6,880 bases of DNA, from positions 1 through 6,880 of the forward strand of contig JAFMJA010000148.1 of assembly GCA_017853735.1 (NCBI GenBank), in the 5' to 3' direction. Made by a program: the position numbers and the translations under genes. Positions 4,982 to 6,880 of this stretch are shown here, piece by piece. This DNA is from Burkholderiaceae bacterium (GTDB lineage Bacteria; Pseudomonadota; Gammaproteobacteria; Burkholderiales; Burkholderiaceae_C). Positions within the stretch are counted from its first letter, which is position 1. Every line of letters starts with the position of its first letter. Under the pieces are notes generated by a model. That model had not been told where the DNA came from. It worked only from the letters and a program-made list of their open reading frames with translations, and ran no database searches.

Positions 4982-6178
4982 ATGTGTAAACGCTGGATTT
5001 CCATTCTGTTGCTGATCGCGGCTGTGCCGCTGTGTCTGCGTGCGCAGACCATGCCACAACCACCTGAAATTGCTGCCAGCGCCTACTTGTTGCTGGACGT
5101 CACAGCCAACCAGATCCTGGCGGGAAAGGACATCGACACGCCGGTGGAGCCAGCTTCATTGACCAAGTTGATGACCGCCTATCTGGTGTTTGATGCACTG
5201 CGTCTGAAAAAAATCGATCTTGGGCAGAAGCTCTCGGTCAGCGAAAGGGCTTGGCGCATGCCCGGTTCGCGCATGTTCATTGACCCCAAAATGAAAGTGC
5301 CTGTGGAAGATCTGCTCAAGGGCATGATCGTCCAGTCCGGCAATGACGCCACGGTGGCCCTGGCCGAGGGGGTGGCGGGTTCGGTGGAGCGCTTTGTCCA
5401 GCTCATGAACGATCAGGCAAAGGTGCTGGGCATGGCATCAACCCGCTATAGAAATCCGGAGGGACTGACCGAAGCGGGGCACACCACCACCGCGCGCGAT
5501 CTGGGCGTGCTCTCGATGCGCCTGATGCGGGACTTTCCTGACTTTGTGGCCTATTACGCCATCAAGAAATACCGCTATACAGGAACGCCCGCGGCCAACG
5601 ACAGCAACCGCAATCTGTTGCTCTTTCGGGACCCGACGGTGGATGGCCTCAAAACCGGACACACCCAGGCGGCGGGCTATTGCCTGATTGCTTCCGCCCG
5701 GCGCGATTTCCCCAATCTGGCGGTGGCAGGCGCCAAGGCCGGCTCCCCCGAGGCCGCCGGCAGCCGCCGTCTGGTATCGGTGGTGCTGGGCGCTGATAGC
5801 GAAAATGCGCGTGCCAATGAGTCGCAGAAACTGCTGAACTGGGGCTACACCGCATTTGAGGCGGTCAAGCTTTTTGAGGCCCAGCAGGCGGTGATCAGCC
5901 CTGCAATCTGGAAAGGCACCTCCTCGACCCTGAAGCTTGGACAGCCGCGATCCATCGTGGTGGCTGTTCCCTCGGGCACTGCCAGCAAGCTGAAAACTGA
6001 GGTCGCACGTCAAGACCCAATTGTCGCGCCGGTAGCCAAATGGCAGCAGATGGCCACCCTCAAGGTTTCAATAGGTGAGCGCCCACTTATTGAAATACCC
6101 CTTTTGGCCTTGGAGCCAGTCGCCGAAGCTGGATTGCTCGGCCGCGCCTGGGACGGCTTGCGGCTTTGGATCAAGTAA
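4982..6178 (+). CDS. dacC: Serine-type D-alanyl-D-alanine carboxypeptidase (PBP5/PBP6 type)
   Basis: The 398-residue protein is the right length for a low-molecular-mass penicillin-binding protein that removes the terminal D-Ala from peptidoglycan pentapeptides. All three catalytic motifs are present: Ser59-Leu-Thr-Lys62, Ser119-Gly-Asn121, and Lys224-Thr-Gly226. Residues 1-21 are a signal peptide (MCKRW, then a hydrophobic stretch, then LRAQ). The catalytic domain runs to about 290. A beta-rich PBP5 C-terminal domain follows (about 295-380), then an amphipathic tail (GLLGRAWDGLRLWIK) typical of inner-membrane surface anchoring in the periplasm. Residues about 243-261 (PNLAVAGAKAGSPEAAGS region) look like a small Ala/Gly-rich insertion between the ASARRD and RLVSVVLGADS strands, which are normally close together. 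AAGGG-like AAGGG (4972-4976) lies 5 nt before the ATG. It is the last gene of the run, 12 bp after the hydrolase. The dacA/dacC choice of symbol is uncertain. Confidence 0.95.
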   Translation: MCKRWISILLLIAAVPLCLRAQTMPQPPEIAASAYLLLDVTANQILAGKDIDTPVEPASLTKLMTAYLVFDALRLKKIDLGQKLSVSERAWRMPGSRMFIDPKMKVPVEDLLKGMIVQSGNDATVALAEGVAGSVERFVQLMNDQAKVLGMASTRYRNPEGLTEAGHTTTARDLGVLSMRLMRDFPDFVAYYAIKKYRYTGTPAANDSNRNLLLFRDPTVDGLKTGHTQAAGYCLIASARRDFPNLAVAGAKAGSPEAAGSRRLVSVVLGADSENARANESQKLLNWGYTAFEAVKLFEAQQAVISPAIWKGTSSTLKLGQPRSIVVAVPSGTASKLKTEVARQDPIVAPVAKWQQMATLKVSIGERPLIEIPLLALEPVAEAGLLGRAWDGLRLWIK

Positions 6179-6237
6179 GCTGGGTTGGTCTTTTGCGGCC
6201 AAGTTGTGGCTGGAGACTGCGCCAACAACAAAAATCC

Positions 6238-6266
6238 TTGCGCGACAAGAGTCTGACCGCTATAAT
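6238..6266 (+). promoter_or_regulatory. Sigma70 promoter of the rpsL (str) operon
   Basis: A -35-like TTGCGC (6238-6243) lies 17 bp upstream of a perfect TATAAT (6261-6266), predicting a start near 6273 and a leader of about 63 nt before rpsL. A strong -10 fits a ribosomal-protein operon. No intrinsic terminator separates dacC from it, so read-through from the upstream run may add to expression. Confidence 0.8.
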
Positions 6267-6272
6267 GGAAGG

Positions 6273-6335
6273 CTTTTCGGAAATCCCCCGAAGGATTTCA
6301 CGTTTCGTTTTAATAAACGTTGAAGGACGTTTTCA
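6273..6335 (+). promoter_or_regulatory. Structured rpsL leader with competing hairpins around the ribosome-binding site
   Basis: Two pairs of mutually exclusive stems are visible. Upstream, TTTTCGG (6274-6280) can pair with CCGAAGG (6288-6294, two G-U pairs), or GAAATCC (6280-6286) can pair perfectly with GGATTTC (6293-6299). Downstream, AAACGT (6315-6320) can pair with ACGTTT on its left (6300-6305) or with an identical ACGTTT on its right (6327-6332). The right-hand version puts most of the Shine-Dalgarno GAAGGA (6322-6327, 8 nt before the ATG) in a 6-nt loop. The pairings are seen in sequence; a regulatory role is inferred. Confidence 0.5.
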
Positions 6336-6713
6336 ATGCCTACCATTAACCAGCTCGTGCGTCAGGGGCGCGAGGTTGAGACTATCAAGTCCAAAAGCCC
6401 CGCGATGCAAAACAGCCCGCAACGCCGTGGCGTGTGCACCCGTGTGTACACCACGACGCCGAAGAAACCTAACTCAGCGCTGCGCAAAGTCGCCAAAGTG
6501 CGTCTGACCAACGGCTTCGAAGTCATTTCCTACATTGGCGGCGAAGGGCACAACCTGCAGGAGCACTCGGTGGTGCTGGTGCGCGGCGGCCGCGTCAAGG
6601 ACCTGCCCGGCGTGCGTTATCACATCGTGCGCGGCTCACTTGATCTGCAGGGTGTGAAAGACCGCAAGCAGGCTCGCTCCAAGTACGGCGCCAAGCGCCC
6701 GAAAAAGGCCTGA
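6336..6713 (+). CDS. rpsL: 30S ribosomal protein S12
   Basis: The 125-residue protein is clearly S12, in the decoding centre of the 30S subunit. Diagnostic blocks are RGVCTRVYTTTPKKPNSALRKV (31-52), LTNGFEVISYIGGEGHNLQEHS, RGGRVKDLPGVRYHIVRG and the C-terminal KDRKQARSKYGAKRPKKA. Lys43 and Lys88, the positions where classical streptomycin-resistance substitutions arise, are both lysine here, so the protein carries the wild-type residues. Asp89, the residue methylthiolated by RimO in E. coli, is present. The length is one residue more than E. coli S12. A GAAGGA Shine-Dalgarno 8 nt upstream supports the ATG at 6336. It opens the str operon, followed by rpsG. Confidence 0.99.
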   Translation: MPTINQLVRQGREVETIKSKSPAMQNSPQRRGVCTRVYTTTPKKPNSALRKVAKVRLTNGFEVISYIGGEGHNLQEHSVVLVRGGRVKDLPGVRYHIVRGSLDLQGVKDRKQARSKYGAKRPKKA

Positions 6714-6867
6714 TTTTCTAATGAATGGTGTTCAGGTTGCCCGACGCGGGCAGCTTGAGCGAAGTGGCCCCAAGCCCGGTCAATTTCGGGTGGGTCGAGT
6801 AAGTGGGAGTCGAGATCGGCTCTCGTGGCCTCCGAAAGGGTGCCAACTGAAGCAATAGAGGTGAAAA
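6714..6867 (+). promoter_or_regulatory. Structured rpsL-rpsG intergenic region, possible S7 autoregulatory site
   Basis: No gene is seen in these 154 nt, but they fold into several hairpins. The strongest is at 6735-6755: nine pairs including two G-U, with 3-nt loop ACG and core TGCCCG/CGGGCA. CCCG (6775-6778) can pair with CGGG (6787-6790). CGAGA (6811-6815) can pair with TCTCG (6821-6825). The stem at 6827-6844 has a GAAA tetraloop and one C-U mismatch, ending 12 nt before the rpsG Shine-Dalgarno. None is followed by a T-run, so these are not terminators. In E. coli the S7 protein binds the rpsL-rpsG intergenic RNA and represses translation; an equivalent site here is an inference from position. 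Confidence 0.5.
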
Positions 6868-6880
6868 ATGCCGCGTCGTC
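6868..6880 (+). CDS. rpsG: 30S ribosomal protein S7 (5' end, partial)
   Basis: Only the first codons are in the window, reading M-P-R-R, the usual betaproteobacterial S7 N-terminus. An AGAGG (6857-6861) precedes the ATG by 6 nt, and the gene follows rpsL as in nearly all bacterial str operons. S7 nucleates assembly of the 30S head on 16S rRNA. The identification rests mainly on operon position. Confidence 0.88.

Noticed and set aside
5438..6013. Minus-strand open frame opposite dacC
   Set aside because: Antisense shadow of a gene with all three catalytic motifs in place.
6195..6215. Possible dacC terminator (GGCCA/TGGCT hairpin)
   Set aside because: Only five pairs, including a wobble, and no T-run; not a credible terminator.
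6166..6507. + strand open frame running through the rpsL leader into rpsL
   Set aside because: Out of frame with rpsL and crossing its promoter and leader; Arg/Ser/Cys-rich shadow.
6735..6755. Hairpin after rpsL as an intrinsic terminator
   Set aside because: The stem is strong but no T-run follows, and rpsG should be co-transcribed.

Overview
The window looks like chromosomal core DNA of a betaproteobacterium, most likely order Burkholderiales and close to the Comamonadaceae (Rhodoferax/Polaromonas/Acidovorax type). This is inferred from the high-GC codon use and from protein wording: a zinc-independent Pseudomonas-type HemB, a Burkholderiales-style thioredoxin-like ferredoxin, and S12/S7 N-termini. 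No mobile element, CRISPR array, tRNA or rRNA gene was seen.

Left part (1-2174). A probable gene end on the + strand (stop at 53-55) faces a minus-strand pair, hemB followed 23 bp later by corA. This pair is probably one transcript, encoding porphobilinogen synthase and a CorA-type Mg2+ channel.

Divergent intergenic region (2175-2429). This is the most interesting piece. It holds an imperfect 21-bp-period direct repeat. It also holds a + strand promoter-like sequence with an extended -10, followed by about 100 nt that folds into consecutive hairpins: one with a GUAA tetraloop, and one showing CCUCCC, which mimics the anti-Shine-Dalgarno core, in its loop. A textbook intrinsic terminator ends it. 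I read this as a candidate small RNA, or alternatively as an attenuating leader for the next gene, which starts only 13 nt after the terminator's T-run and has no Shine-Dalgarno sequence.

Central + strand cluster (2430-6178). The order is a HemJ/CopD-family membrane protein (likely protoporphyrinogen IX oxidase), a large VanZ-family membrane protein, a thioredoxin-like [2Fe-2S] ferredoxin, an alpha/beta hydrolase, and a D-alanyl-D-alanine carboxypeptidase (PBP5/6 type). Spacings are 5 bp, a 4-bp overlap, 10 bp and 12 bp, so they look like one operon. HemB and HemJ act early and late in heme synthesis and flank the candidate RNA. VanZ and DacC suggest a cell-envelope theme.

Right end (6179-6880). 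This is the start of the str ribosomal operon: a strong promoter with a perfect TATAAT, a structured leader with competing hairpins around the ribosome-binding site, rpsL (S12), a structured 154-nt intergenic region, and the first codons of rpsG (S7).
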